Source of the DNA: M1-B18 sp048264125
GTDB lineage: Bacteria; Bacillota; Clostridia; Peptostreptococcales; Natronincolaceae
Length of the DNA: 64,000 bases
Direction: 5' to 3'
Assembly (NCBI GenBank): GCA_048264125.1
Contig: JBLXDM010000005.1
Location: forward strand, 124,001 to 188,000
The notes under the pieces: model-generated
The model's database searches: none
Told to the model about the DNA's origin: nothing
The model's input: the letters and a program-made list of their open reading frames with translations, nothing else
Translations under genes and position numbers: made by a program
Shown: one piece after another, positions 25,222 through 34,521 of the stretch
Layout: each line of letters starts with the position of its first letter
How positions within the stretch are numbered: the first letter of the stretch is position 1

Positions 25222-27288
25222 TCAGCTGAGGGTCAAATCCTCCCGCACTGTATAAAACCTCTTGTCTATCAGCTCCTTAAGCCTAGGATAGTCCTCCAGA
25301 CTCAAATTTTGATCCTTTAAGAGAATTTCCTGAATTTCAGCCTCTGCCTGCTTCAATATATTGACATGCCTAAAGAGGTTTGCCAGCTTAAACTCCGGCA
25401 GACCATGCTGTCTTGTTCCTAAGAATTCTCCCGGACCCCTCAGCTGAAAATCCTTTTCTGATATGATAAAGCCATCATTGGTTTCCACCATAATCGCCAT
25501 TCTTTCCTTTGCCACCTTGGTTTTACTATTATGTATCAGAAGACAATAGGATTGATGCTGACCTCTTCCTACCCTTCCCCTCAGCTGATGCAGCTGAGCC
25601 AACCCAAAGCGATCGGCATTTTCTATAACCATAACCGTGGAATTCGGCACATTAACTCCAACCTCAACGACGGTGGTTGATACCAGTGCTTGAAGTCTTC
25701 CTGCCTTAAACTCCTGCATGACGGAATCCTTTTCCTTAGGAGACATTTTTCCATGCAGAAGGCCTACGGAATAATTGGATAAAATTCCATGGGACAGCTC
25801 CTCCGCCAGCTCCGTGGCTGATTCCGCTTCAATTGCCTCGGATTCCGCCACAAGAGAGCAGACGATGTAGGCCTGCCTGCCTAAATCCAGCTGTTTTTTT
25901 ACGAAATCATAGGCCTTCATCCGTTTTTCCCCTTGTATTTCATAGGTCTTTATCGGCTGTCTTCCGGGAGGCAGCTCATCAATTATGGATATATTCAGAT
26001 CCCCATATAATATGAAGGACAATGTCCTTGGTATAGGGGTAGCAGTCATAACTAACAAATGGGGGTTTATGCCCTTATTAACCAAAGCAGCCCTCTGTCT
26101 TACGCCAAATCTGTGCTGTTCATCCGTCACCACTAGAGCCAGGTTAAAAAAGCTAACCCCCTCCTGAATGACGGCATGGGTGCCTATCACAAGATCAATA
26201 TTACCCTGCTGTAGCTCCTGCAGGAGCTTGTCCTTTTTACTCTTAGTTAAACTTCCCACCAATAATCCAATTCTAACCCCCAAAGGCTCCAGCAGCTCCT
26301 TAGCCGCTGTGTAGTGCTGCTCCGCCAATATCTCGGTAGGGGCCATCAGTGCGCCCTGATAACCGTTTAAAATACACTGATACAGTGATATTAAAGCGAT
26401 TATGGTTTTACCGGAGCCTACATCCCCTTGTACAAGACGATTCATTGGCACGTCCTTATACAGATCCTCCTGAATTTCTAAAAGGGTTCTTTGCTGTGAA
26501 TTTGTAAGCTGAAAGGGAAGCTTCTCCATCAAGAGCCCCAATCCCTCAGCAGTAGGGAGCATAACGCCATTTTTATTCAGAGCATTCGCTCTTTTCAGCT
26601 TTGTAAGCCCCAGCTTCAGCAAGAAGAACTCATCAAAGATCAGGCGATATTTTGCTATCTTTAGCTCCTTTGCAGAAGCAGGAAGATGGATGCTTTTTAA
26701 AGCAAAGGCCAGTCCACAAAGGCGATTGCGCTTTAGTGTTTCTTGAGGCAAATAGTCCTCAATATTGCTGCAATCCGCCATTAACCCTTTAACCATAGCT
26801 ACTATATAGCTTTGCTTCAGCCCCTCTGTCGAGGAATACACCGGCATAATTGCCTCCAGTGATGCCTCGCCTCCAGCCTCTAGGGCCTCATACACGGGAT
26901 TCACCATCTCCAGCCCATTCTTACCCCTCTTTACCTCGCCATTTACCATCAGCTGAGTTCCTGCCTTTATCTGATTCTTTAAATAGGGCATATTAAAAAA
27001 GGTTATAAATATCCTTCCTGTTTCATCCTTTAGGGCAAATTGATAGGTTGTCCTTCTAAATCTGGCCCCAAGCCTTCTGGCCTCGCCGACTATTTCCCCA
27101 TGTATTGTGGTCTTTTCCCCTACCACCAGCTGGTTGATCTTCTTAGTATTCCTTCTATCGTCATAATCTCTAGGAAAATGATATAGGAGGTCTCCAACCG
27201 TATGGATATTTATTCTATTAAGCATCTCAGCCGTTTTAGGACCAACACCCTTTATATTCCTTATGTCTCGAACTAGAATATTGCTCAT
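25222..27288 (-). CDS. recG: ATP-dependent DNA helicase RecG
   Basis: 688 residues. Remodels stalled forks and branched DNA. Order: N-terminal region with helix-hairpin GVGPKTAEML, OB-fold wedge (about 60-150), helicase motif I GDVGSGKT, DEQH box in VVTDEQHRFG, motif III MTATPIPRTL, motif VI QLRGRVGRG. The ATG at 27286-27288 has GGAG eight bases upstream; a TTG five codons earlier is less likely. It follows fakA by a hairpin but may be partly co-transcribed. Confidence 0.97.
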   Translation of the reverse strand: MSNILVRDIRNIKGVGPKTAEMLNRINIHTVGDLLYHFPRDYDDRRNTKKINQLVVGEKTTIHGEIVGEARRLGARFRRTTYQFALKDETGRIFITFFNMPYLKNQIKAGTQLMVNGEVKRGKNGLEMVNPVYEALEAGGEASLEAIMPVYSSTEGLKQSYIVAMVKGLMADCSNIEDYLPQETLKRNRLCGLAFALKSIHLPASAKELKIAKYRLIFDEFFLLKLGLTKLKRANALNKNGVMLPTAEGLGLLMEKLPFQLTNSQQRTLLEIQEDLYKDVPMNRLVQGDVGSGKTIIALISLYQCILNGYQGALMAPTEILAEQHYTAAKELLEPLGVRIGLLVGSLTKSKKDKLLQELQQGNIDLVIGTHAVIQEGVSFFNLALVVTDEQHRFGVRQRAALVNKGINPHLLVMTATPIPRTLSFILYGDLNISIIDELPPGRQPIKTYEIQGEKRMKAYDFVKKQLDLGRQAYIVCSLVAESEAIEAESATELAEELSHGILSNYSVGLLHGKMSPKEKDSVMQEFKAGRLQALVSTTVVEVGVNVPNSTVMVIENADRFGLAQLHQLRGRVGRGQHQSYCLLIHNSKTKVAKERMAIMVETNDGFIISEKDFQLRGPGEFLGTRQHGLPEFKLANLFRHVNILKQAEAEIQEILLKDQNLSLEDYPRLKELIDKRFYTVREDLTLS

Positions 27289-27324
27289 GCTCCTCACTCC
27301 CAATAGCTTGCTTTACAATTGGAT

Positions 27325-27356
27325 AAAAAGAAAACAGCATATAGCTGCTTCTTTTA
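27325..27356 (-). terminator. Terminator at the end of fakA
   Basis: AAAAGAA-G-CAGC pairs with GCTG-TT-TTCTTTT around a TATAT loop on the minus strand, followed by T-rich sequence. It includes the fakA stop codon; recG starts only about 35 bases later, so some read-through is likely. Confidence 0.7.
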
Positions 27357-28979
27357 TTCTACCGAAAATATATAATAGTATAGCGGTTGACCGCCGTAGT
27401 ACATTTCAATTTCGCAATCAGGGAATTTTTCCTGAAGTGATTCCACCAGCTCAGCGGCGGTGGTCTCATCTATTTCCTCACCATAAAATACTGTGATGAT
27501 CTCATCCTCTTCACCAACTAGGCCTGCTAAGAGCTCCGTTGAGACCTCCGCAATTTCCTTGCCTACGGCTTTGATATCTCCATTGCCTATACCGAGTATG
27601 TCGCCTGTGGATATGGGAATATCGTTAAAGCTGGTATCTCTAACGGCATAGGTTACCTGGCCAGTCTTTACATTCTTCACGGCCTCCAGCATTTCACCTT
27701 CATTATCCTCCGGTGTAAAATCCTCATTGAAGGCCAACAATGCTGATATTCCCTGCGGTACTGATTTGGTAGGAATAACAGTAATAGACTTATCTGAAAT
27801 AGCCTTAGCCTGATTTGCAGCCATGATTATGTTGCTATTATTGGGGAATATATAGATATTCTCCGCATCTATTTCACCGATGGCCTTTACAAAGTCCTCG
27901 GTGCTGGGATTCATGGTTTGACCACCTTCGATTACATAATCCACTCCAAAGTCGTTAAATATCTTAGTCAGACCATCTCCCATAGTTACGGCTATAAACC
28001 CATAGGGCTTCTTAGGCTCTCTCTTGGCAGATACCTCTGCCTCCTCTTCAAAAATCTCATGCCTGTGCTGAAGATTCATGTTATCTATTTTTATATCGGC
28101 AAGATAGCCTAGCCTCAAGGCCTTCTCCATTACCTCACCGGGATGATTCGTGTGAATATGGACCTTAATGATTTCTTCATTCCCCACCACAAGAACAGAA
28201 TCTCCATAGTCCTTAATGCTATCTCTGAAGCGTTCTATATTGGCATTTTTTGCATGCAAAATAAATTCGGTGCAGTATCCGAACTGTAGGTCTCCTACAG
28301 CCCTTTCTTCCTCAACATGAATGATTTCAACCTTATCTTCATAGGCTTGAACTGCAGTCGCTTTTCCAGTTATGGCAGCCAAAGCGCCCTGATAAATAAA
28401 AATTAGGCCCTTTCCACCAGAATCAACAACCCCGGCATCCTTCAGAACCTTCAGCATATCTGGTGTTCTCTTTAAAGTATCCTCAGCCTGTGCTATTACT
28501 CTTTCGATAAAGCGAATGATATCCTTTTCACCTGCGGCTAATTCCATAGCTTTTTCTGCGCTTTCTCTGGCTACGGTAAGAATTGTACCCTCAACAGGCT
28601 TCATAACAGCCTTGTAGGCAGTATCTGACCCAAGCTTTAGGGCCTTTGCCAGCTCCTCCACCGTCAGCTTTTCCTTACCAGCCATTCCCTTGGCAAAGCC
28701 CCTAAACAACTGAGACAATATAACTCCCGAGTTGCCTCTGGCCCCCATTAAAGAGCCATTTGCCAGAGCATTTGCAACGTTTTCAAGGGTGCAGCTCTTA
28801 ACATTATTTACCTCTCTGACTGCAGATTGCATGGTCAATGACATATTGGTACCGGTATCACCATCTGGAACCGGGAAAACATTTAATGCATTAACCGCCT
28901 GTTTGTTCTTTTCTAAAGCGTGGGCACCCTCCACAATCATCCTTTTCAATAGTTGTCCATCAATATATTCTACTATCAA
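27354..28979 (-). CDS. fakA: FakA/YloV, fatty acid kinase ATP-binding subunit (DAK2 family)
   Basis: 541 residues. N-terminal DhaL-like domain with Mg/ATP ligands in VPDGDTGTNMS (about 38-48) and the GARGNSGVILSQ block; a middle domain; and a C-terminal DegV-like domain with nucleotide-poor pattern. FakA works with a FakB (DegV) lipid-binding protein to phosphorylate free fatty acids; no FakB gene is in the window. TTG start with AAGGAGG eight bases upstream. The order Asp23-fakA-recG is conserved in Firmicutes. Confidence 0.93.
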   Translation of the reverse strand: MIVEYIDGQLLKRMIVEGAHALEKNKQAVNALNVFPVPDGDTGTNMSLTMQSAVREVNNVKSCTLENVANALANGSLMGARGNSGVILSQLFRGFAKGMAGKEKLTVEELAKALKLGSDTAYKAVMKPVEGTILTVARESAEKAMELAAGEKDIIRFIERVIAQAEDTLKRTPDMLKVLKDAGVVDSGGKGLIFIYQGALAAITGKATAVQAYEDKVEIIHVEEERAVGDLQFGYCTEFILHAKNANIERFRDSIKDYGDSVLVVGNEEIIKVHIHTNHPGEVMEKALRLGYLADIKIDNMNLQHRHEIFEEEAEVSAKREPKKPYGFIAVTMGDGLTKIFNDFGVDYVIEGGQTMNPSTEDFVKAIGEIDAENIYIFPNNSNIIMAANQAKAISDKSITVIPTKSVPQGISALLAFNEDFTPEDNEGEMLEAVKNVKTGQVTYAVRDTSFNDIPISTGDILGIGNGDIKAVGKEIAEVSTELLAGLVGEEDEIITVFYGEEIDETTAAELVESLQEKFPDCEIEMYYGGQPLYYYIFSVE

Positions 28980-29003
28980 CCCTAGAACCTCCTTAGCTTA
29001 ACC

Positions 29004-29360
29004 TTACTTTTCAACTCGAACTCCTTGCACATTGATATTTACCTTCTTTACCTTCATACCAGTTAAGTGTTCGATATTATACTTTACTTTTTCGATGATA
29101 TTGTTGGCAACAACAGAAATTCTTGTACCAAATTCCACAACCACAAACAGGTCAATCATTATCACATCATTTTCTGTCTGAACCTTTACACCCTTACTGG
29201 ATTGCTCTCTCTTTAAAAGCTCCACGAGACCACTGGCAGTAGATTTTGCAGCCATACCTACTAATCCATAGCACTCCATAGCGGACAAACCGGCTATTGA
29301 GGCTAGAACATGGTCATCAATAACAATCGTACCTAAATCATTAGTCAATTTGCCAGGCAT
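29004..29360 (-). CDS. yloU: Asp23/Gls24 family envelope stress protein (YloU)
   Basis: 118 residues; Asp23 domain with GTIVIDDHVLASIAG at the start and VVEFGTRISVVA in the middle, ending KVNINVQGVRVE. The family is linked with the cell envelope in staphylococci. Next to fakA (24-bp gap), the usual Firmicutes partner order; may help anchor fatty-acid kinase activity at the membrane, which is inference only. Confidence 0.93.
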   Translation of the reverse strand: MPGKLTNDLGTIVIDDHVLASIAGLSAMECYGLVGMAAKSTASGLVELLKREQSSKGVKVQTENDVIMIDLFVVVEFGTRISVVANNIIEKVKYNIEHLTGMKVKKVNINVQGVRVEK

Positions 29361-29743
29361 ATTACCCCTCCTTCATTATCCTTTTAGTTATCAAATATAC
29401 TGTCAGTATAAGTATATACCAAATAAAAAATTTTCATGAAAATGGATTATGTATAAACCTATTGTATATGAAATTTAGTAATAGTTCAACAATTAAACTG
29501 TACCATCCGCTTCATAGTCTATAATATGATATGAATATAATAAATTGAAGAAGTATTTTTTATTCAGCTATACATTCTGACATATTTCTGATATAATAAT
29601 CAATGGTATCTCCGCAAGGAAAATTTTGTTCTAATAACCCTTTAGGAATGAATAAATTTACTATAAATATTGCAAAATGAATTTATATGTGATACTATTA
29701 TTATGTTTTTAAGTTTGAACTGTACTTAAAGGAGGTGTTCATC
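29361..29743. other. Divergent intergenic region, yloU and rpmB
   Basis: Very AT-rich. Holds the rpmB promoter (29670-29698, plus). Towards yloU there are two TATACT boxes (29405-29416) without a good -35. No gene or structured RNA recognised. Confidence 0.6.
29670..29698 (+). promoter_or_regulatory. Promoter of rpmB
   Basis: -35 TTGCAA (29670-29675), 17-base spacer, -10 TACTAT (29693-29698). Leader about 40 bases. Confidence 0.65.
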
Positions 29744-29935
29744 GTGGCTAAAGTATGTGACATTTGCGCTAAAGGAAAAGTATTCGGAAACCAAGTGAGT
29801 CACTCAAACCGTCATAACAAAAGAACCTGGTCTCCAAATCTTAGAAGTGTGAGAGCAATTGTTAGCGGTGTACCAAAGAAACTAAACGTATGTACAAGAT
29901 GTCTACGTTCAGGTAAAGTAGAAAGAGCATTATAA
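29744..29935 (+). CDS. rpmB: 50S ribosomal protein L28
   Basis: 63 residues, MAKVCDICAKGKVFGNQVS onward, with a zinc-type CDIC near the start and CTRCLRSGKV at the end (C+ form). GTG start at 29744 with GGAGGTG six bases upstream; a GTG at 29735 lies inside the ribosome site. It is opposite in direction to yloU, as in Bacillus. Confidence 0.97.
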   Translation: MAKVCDICAKGKVFGNQVSHSNRHNKRTWSPNLRSVRAIVSGVPKKLNVCTRCLRSGKVERAL

Positions 29936-29966
29936 TTGACACTTACTACTTAAATAGTGATAATAT

Positions 29967-29994
29967 AAAAGCCACCAATAGGTAGGCTTTTTAT
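29967..29994 (+). terminator. Terminator after rpmB
   Basis: AAAAGCCACC (29967-29976) pairs with GGT-A-GGCTTTT (29981-29991) with one bulge, followed by TTTT on the plus strand. Confidence 0.8.
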
Positions 29995-30083
29995 ATTTCA
30001 TTTTTTAATAAAAGTGGCAGCTTGTCTTTGCTGCATATGTAGATGCAGGAGCTGCAACAGCCTGTCTTTCAGCGAACCTATTA

Positions 30084-30248
30084 CTAAAATTTCGAAATAA
30101 TGATGCCTATAATGAAGCAACCAAAGCCCAGTATAAATACCCAGAATTTAAAGGGTATGGCGTAGATCAGTACAATAACTCCCACCACTATAAAAACTAA
30201 GCCAAATAGGTTGCCAAAGGAATGTCGGCCTCGTCTTTTTCTAAACAT
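30084..30248 (-). CDS. Small two-helix membrane protein, 54 residues
   Basis: Starts MFRKRRGRHSFGN, then a hydrophobic helix GLVFIVVGVIVLIY, a short AIPFKFW turn and a second helix VFILGFGCFIIGIII, ending SKF. Basic N-terminus suggests an N-in hairpin. AAGGTG lies five bases before the ATG at 30246-30248. It sits between thiN and rpmB, the place that holds spoVM in B. subtilis, but the sequence is not SpoVM (26 residues, amphipathic). Function unknown. Real gene likely because ribosome site, start, reading frame and topology agree. Confidence 0.7.
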   Translation of the reverse strand: MFRKRRGRHSFGNLFGLVFIVVGVIVLIYAIPFKFWVFILGFGCFIIGIIISKF

Positions 30249-30299
30249 AGCATCACCTTCTTTTTTTTGGTATCTATATTATCATATTCAGTGAAGTGC

Positions 30300-30333
30300 A
30301 AAATGCCACCCTTTTTTTAAAGGATGGCATTTT
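30300..30333. terminator. Terminator after thiN
   Basis: AAAATGCCACCCTTT (30300-30314) pairs with AAAGGATGGCATTTT (30319-30333), one A/C mismatch. The T run is stronger on the plus strand but position fits the end of the thiN operon on the minus strand. Confidence 0.75.
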
Positions 30334-30345
30334 TCTTTTACTCTA

Positions 30346-30984
30346 TTATTCATCTCTTGATTTTATCACCAGCAGTATTCCTTCTTCTAATGTGATTTTG
30401 GCCCTTGCTTCCTTGAGGCAATTGCTAATCCCCAGGGAGCTGCCCATTGGTATTGTCCTGTTCACCAGAGGATACTCCAGGCCCTGCAGATTAACTCCCC
30501 TTACCACCTCTGAGATAGGTATTATGGAAATGATATCTCCTATGGCCCCCTCCAGCTCCAGACTTTTATCTATAATCGTTATTTCATTATACTCATTTAC
30601 GATGCGTCCTCTTACCCCGTGATTCAGAAGCTTCTTTAATAAAAGTATGTTGCTGAGGCTATGATCCCATCGGCTTCCAACACCACCGACTAAAATGATT
30701 TCCTCTGGAGACAGCTGCAGAGCATAGTCCACCGCCAGCTCAGTGTCTGTGGCATCCTTTCTGGCAGGAAACCTCACGGGCTCCACACCTCTGTCCACCA
30801 TCCACTTAAGCTCCTCTGAGGCTATTGAATCTAGGTCCCCCAGTAATACATCGGGTACAATATCCACAGCCATAAGGTATTTGGCAGCACCATCAGCACA
30901 GATAATCGTCTCCGCCTCCTCCAATATAGCCTTAAGCTGCAGAAGATTTCTGATATCTCCATTGGTAACTACAACCGCCTTCAT
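30346..30984 (-). CDS. thiN: Thiamine pyrophosphokinase
   Basis: Transfers pyrophosphate from ATP to thiamine. 212 residues. Motifs ICADGAAKYL, VLLGDLDSI and DATDTELAVDY match the family, with GGVGSRWDHSLSN further on. Its ATG overlaps the rpe stop (TAATG). Last gene of the rsmB-rlmN-stp-prkC-rsgA-rpe-thiN run, as in B. subtilis. Confidence 0.95.
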   Translation of the reverse strand: MKAVVVTNGDIRNLLQLKAILEEAETIICADGAAKYLMAVDIVPDVLLGDLDSIASEELKWMVDRGVEPVRFPARKDATDTELAVDYALQLSPEEIILVGGVGSRWDHSLSNILLLKKLLNHGVRGRIVNEYNEITIIDKSLELEGAIGDIISIIPISEVVRGVNLQGLEYPLVNRTIPMGSSLGISNCLKEARAKITLEEGILLVIKSRDE

Positions 30985-31652
30985 TATATTTCTCCAGCCC
31001 TAGCAGCATTCCTTCTCATCAGAGCAACGGTTTCTTCGATATTATCGCTGTTGAAGATGGCTGACCCTGCTACAATAATATTTGCCCCCGCCTCAGTCAC
31101 CAGGTGAATATTGTCTGGCTTTATACCGCCATCCACCTGAATATCAATCTCAAGCCCCCTAGCAGTGATCATGGCCCTTAGCTTTTTAATCTTCTCAACA
31201 GATGAGGCTATAAACTGCTGACCGCCAAAGCCGGGATTTACCGTCATTAGCAATACCATATCCAGCTCCTCCAATACGTGCTCTATAACATTTAAGGGGG
31301 TGGCTGGGTTAAGCGTCACACAGGCCTTTACACCAAGCTGCTTAATGAGCTGTATGGTTCTATGGAGATGCCTGCAGGCCTCAGCATGAACGGAAATAAT
31401 ATCCGCTCCCGCTTTAATGAATTCGGGTATATATTGATCGGGATTTTCTATCATTAAATGAACATCTAATAGCATGCTGGTTTTACCCTTAAGGCTATTA
31501 ACCACCAAGGGTCCAATTGTTATATTAGGCACGAAATGGCCGTCCATAACATCTATATGCAGCAGCTCACAGCCGGCTGCTTCAACTTTTTTAACCTCAT
31601 GCAGCAGCTGGGAAAAATCTGCCGACAATATAGATGGTGCCAGTTTAATCAT
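30984..31652 (-). CDS. rpe: Ribulose-phosphate 3-epimerase
   Basis: Pentose phosphate enzyme interconverting ribulose-5-P and xylulose-5-P. 222 residues, TIM barrel starting MIKLAPSILSADF. Metal and catalytic residues in HIDVMDGHFVPN and VNPGFGGQ, phosphate site QVDGGI and AGSAIF. ATG at 31650-31652 with AGGAGG seven bases upstream, one base after the rsgA stop; a longer frame would overlap rsgA and lacks family similarity. Confidence 0.97.
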   Translation of the reverse strand: MIKLAPSILSADFSQLLHEVKKVEAAGCELLHIDVMDGHFVPNITIGPLVVNSLKGKTSMLLDVHLMIENPDQYIPEFIKAGADIISVHAEACRHLHRTIQLIKQLGVKACVTLNPATPLNVIEHVLEELDMVLLMTVNPGFGGQQFIASSVEKIKKLRAMITARGLEIDIQVDGGIKPDNIHLVTEAGANIIVAGSAIFNSDNIEETVALMRRNAARAGEI

Positions 31653-31653
31653 T

Positions 31654-32532
31654 TTAATACCTCCTGTTTTTCTTGATTTCCTCCAAAAGTAATTTATAGC
31701 TTTCATATCTGCTGATGTGAATTTTACCTTCCTCAACCGCCTGCTTTACACTGCATTGAGGTTCGTTATTATGTAGACAGGAGTTAAATCTGCAATCCTT
31801 TACATAGGGCTGAAATTCATTAAAATAAAAGGGTAGATCCTCTGCCTCCATAAAATCCAATGTAAGGGAGCTAAAGCCCGGTGTGTCCACAACCCAGCCC
31901 AGCCCCTCCACTGCTATTAGCTCAACATGCCGGGTGGTATGCTTCCCTCTGTCGTTCTTACTGCTTATTTCTCCCGTTTGAAGAAGGATATTCGATTGTA
32001 TTTCATTTAAGAGAGATGATTTTCCAACCCCCGAAGGTCCTGCAAATACAGTAATCTTATCCTTTAGTGCCTCTCTAAGCGCCTCTATTCCTCTGCCGTC
32101 TTTTTTGCTGGTCAATATTAGCCTATAGCCGGTGGAGGCGTATATATCCACTATTTCTCTATATTCCTCCTCAGAGATTAAATCCACCTTATTTAGGCAA
32201 ATTGTAATATCCAGCTCCTGGCTTTCTGCCAATACCAGAAATCGATCCAGTAGGCTTAGATTGGGTGCCGGCTGAGTTACTGCAAATACTACTATGGCCT
32301 GGTTTACATTTGCCACCGCCGGCCTTATAAGCTCCGTTTCTCGGTCTAGGATTTCCTCTATGATCCCTAAGCCCTTTTCTTGGTTCAATATAGATATCAT
32401 CACTCGGTCCCCCACCATGGGAATAAGGTTATTTTTTCTGAAAATACCCCTTGCCTTGCATTCGTAAATCGTTCCCTGATGGTCTATATAGTAAAAGCCG
32501 CCAATTCCCTTTGTGATTATACCCTCCTTCAT
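31654..32532 (-). CDS. rsgA: Ribosome small subunit-dependent GTPase A
   Basis: Late 30S assembly checkpoint GTPase. 292 residues with OB fold (1-70), circularly permuted GTPase in which NKVDL (G4) comes before GPSGVGKSSL (G1), DTPGF (G3), and a C-terminal zinc motif around CRFNSCLHNNEPQC. Between prkC and rpe, a conserved Firmicutes neighbourhood. Confidence 0.97.
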   Translation of the reverse strand: MKEGIITKGIGGFYYIDHQGTIYECKARGIFRKNNLIPMVGDRVMISILNQEKGLGIIEEILDRETELIRPAVANVNQAIVVFAVTQPAPNLSLLDRFLVLAESQELDITICLNKVDLISEEEYREIVDIYASTGYRLILTSKKDGRGIEALREALKDKITVFAGPSGVGKSSLLNEIQSNILLQTGEISSKNDRGKHTTRHVELIAVEGLGWVVDTPGFSSLTLDFMEAEDLPFYFNEFQPYVKDCRFNSCLHNNEPQCSVKQAVEEGKIHISRYESYKLLLEEIKKNRRY

Positions 32533-32542
32533 TTAATTCCTC

Positions 32543-34513
32543 CTAAAAATCGATTGTTTTTGTCGAATCGTGTTTTCCGTTTATATATATTTCAAAGGTT
32601 TGTGTGCCTCTACTGCTAATACCCACCGTAATTAAGTTCTCTTCAGCTTTAGCGGTAGTTTTAAATACCTTTGAATAGGTTTCAACTAATTGGTTATTTA
32701 TCCTTTGATAAATCTTAACCTCAACATCAGAATTAGGCAAGTGATTTAAGTCAATGGTCAGCTCCCTTTTTACAAGGGGCTGCGTTGAAGTATTGGTTGC
32801 ATCCTCCCCATTCTCTTCAACATCCTCTTCATCATCCTGAGGCTCAGGACCCTTGCTTACGGTCAGAAGTATGGCTGTCCCCTCCTCAACCTCCTGGTTC
32901 AGTGGTATGCTCTGCTCTATTACAATTCCTTGGGGAATCGTAGGGTGATACGCCTCAATAGGCTCTTCAACCACTAAATTTATGGCGGTCAGCAATTCTG
33001 TAGCTCTTGCTAAATCATAGCCCTCCACCGATATCATTCTGATGATCACGGTTTCCTTGCCCTTGCTCAGTACAACCTCAACCTTCGAGCCTTCAGGAAC
33101 ATCAGTATTTGCTAGAGGGTCTTGACTAATAATCAGGCCTGCAGGATACTCACTGAATTCCTCGCCCACCAAATCTATTTTTAAGTTCGCATTCTTTAAC
33201 TCTAATTCTGCGTCCGCGAAGGTGTCGTATACAATTTCAGGCACCTTTGTCGACCTGCTGCCTAGACTAACTACCACCTCTACTGGGAAATTCTTCTTTA
33301 CTATAGTCCCCGGCTCCTGCTTTTGGCTGATAATTTCATCCTTAGGCACCTCACTGTCATAGCTGGTGTTTGGCTTAAGCTTCAAACCAAGGGTTTCAAC
33401 CTCTGCCTCCGCCTCCTCCAATGTTTTACCCACCAGCTTCGGCACCTCTACCTCACTTGACCTCAGCCAGCTTCCCGCATAAAATACGCCGTATACGAAC
33501 AGTAGTGCAGCTAGCAAAGCAAGGGTTACAGCAGCAGCTATTACTCCCTTATTTACCTTTTTACCCGGTTTCTTTTCAGTCCGCTTCTCCTTCCCCCTTG
33601 GTGTTATCCCCTCAAGGTCGACATCTCTTACGGTTGGTATAACCTGTGTCGGAGAATCCTCCTCACTTACAGGCTCCATATAAACAGCCGTTAATGCATT
33701 ATTCTTAAGCTTGTTTAAATCCTCAATTAGTGAGGCTGTGCTTTGATACCGTGAGGACTGCTCCTTTTGCATAAGCTTCATTATCACATCCTCTAGGCTC
33801 TTAGGCACTGAAGGATTTAACTTTGATGGCTGTGTAGGCTTTTCCTGAATATGCTTCAGCGCTACGGTGATGGGACTTTCCCCCTCGAAGGGTACTCTGG
33901 CGGTTGCCATCTCATACATCACTATTCCAAGGGAATATAGGTCTGATTTCTCGTCGGTATATCCGCCCCTTGCCTGCTCTGGTGAAAAATAATGAACTGA
34001 GCCAATAACACTGCCGGCATTCGTCAATGTAGAGGAGGTGGCGGCTACAGCAATACCGAAATCCGTAACCTTTGCCCTATTATCTCCGGTTACAAGGATA
34101 TTATGGGGTTTAATGTCACGGTGGATAATATGATTTTGATGGGCATGCTGTAGTGCATATGCAATTTGCTTAGTATAATCAATAATCGCGTCAACAGATA
34201 AAGGCCCTTCCGCCTTTATAACCTCTTTGAGGGTTTTGCCCTTTACATATTCCATTACTATGTAATATACATCCTCTGTTTCACCTACGTCATATATGTT
34301 TACAATATTAGGATGTGATAAACTAGCTGCTGCCTGTGATTCACCCTTAAATTTATTAATTAAATCACGGTCATTAGTAAACTCTGATCTTAAAATCTTA
34401 ACGGCCACATAGCGATTAAGGAGATTGCATTTGGCTTTATAGACCACAGCCATTCCACCGCCGCCTATTTTCTCAACTATTTCGTATCTGTTTCCTAGTA
34501 ATTTTCCGATCAT
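32543..34513 (-). CDS. prkC: PASTA-domain Ser/Thr protein kinase PrkC
   Basis: 656 residues. Kinase domain (1 to about 265): GGGGMAVVYKAK loop, AVKI lysine, HRDIKPHN catalytic loop, DFG. A juxtamembrane basic region, one transmembrane helix near 330-352 (VIAAAVTLALLAALLF), then three PASTA repeats to about residue 560, an acidic linker (DDEEDVEENGED) and a C-terminal beta-rich tail. PASTA repeats bind peptidoglycan fragments; the kinase links wall state to growth and germination. Nine bases after stp, its phosphatase partner. Confidence 0.97.
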   Translation of the reverse strand: MIGKLLGNRYEIVEKIGGGGMAVVYKAKCNLLNRYVAVKILRSEFTNDRDLINKFKGESQAAASLSHPNIVNIYDVGETEDVYYIVMEYVKGKTLKEVIKAEGPLSVDAIIDYTKQIAYALQHAHQNHIIHRDIKPHNILVTGDNRAKVTDFGIAVAATSSTLTNAGSVIGSVHYFSPEQARGGYTDEKSDLYSLGIVMYEMATARVPFEGESPITVALKHIQEKPTQPSKLNPSVPKSLEDVIMKLMQKEQSSRYQSTASLIEDLNKLKNNALTAVYMEPVSEEDSPTQVIPTVRDVDLEGITPRGKEKRTEKKPGKKVNKGVIAAAVTLALLAALLFVYGVFYAGSWLRSSEVEVPKLVGKTLEEAEAEVETLGLKLKPNTSYDSEVPKDEIISQKQEPGTIVKKNFPVEVVVSLGSRSTKVPEIVYDTFADAELELKNANLKIDLVGEEFSEYPAGLIISQDPLANTDVPEGSKVEVVLSKGKETVIIRMISVEGYDLARATELLTAINLVVEEPIEAYHPTIPQGIVIEQSIPLNQEVEEGTAILLTVSKGPEPQDDEEDVEENGEDATNTSTQPLVKRELTIDLNHLPNSDVEVKIYQRINNQLVETYSKVFKTTAKAEENLITVGISSRGTQTFEIYINGKHDSTKTIDF

Positions 34514-34521
34514 ATTATCAC

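Noticed and set aside
29994..30083. Palindromic segment TGCAT-ATGTAG-ATGCA downstream of rpmB
   Set aside because: Short local pairing only; does not match a known RNA or repeat in the window.
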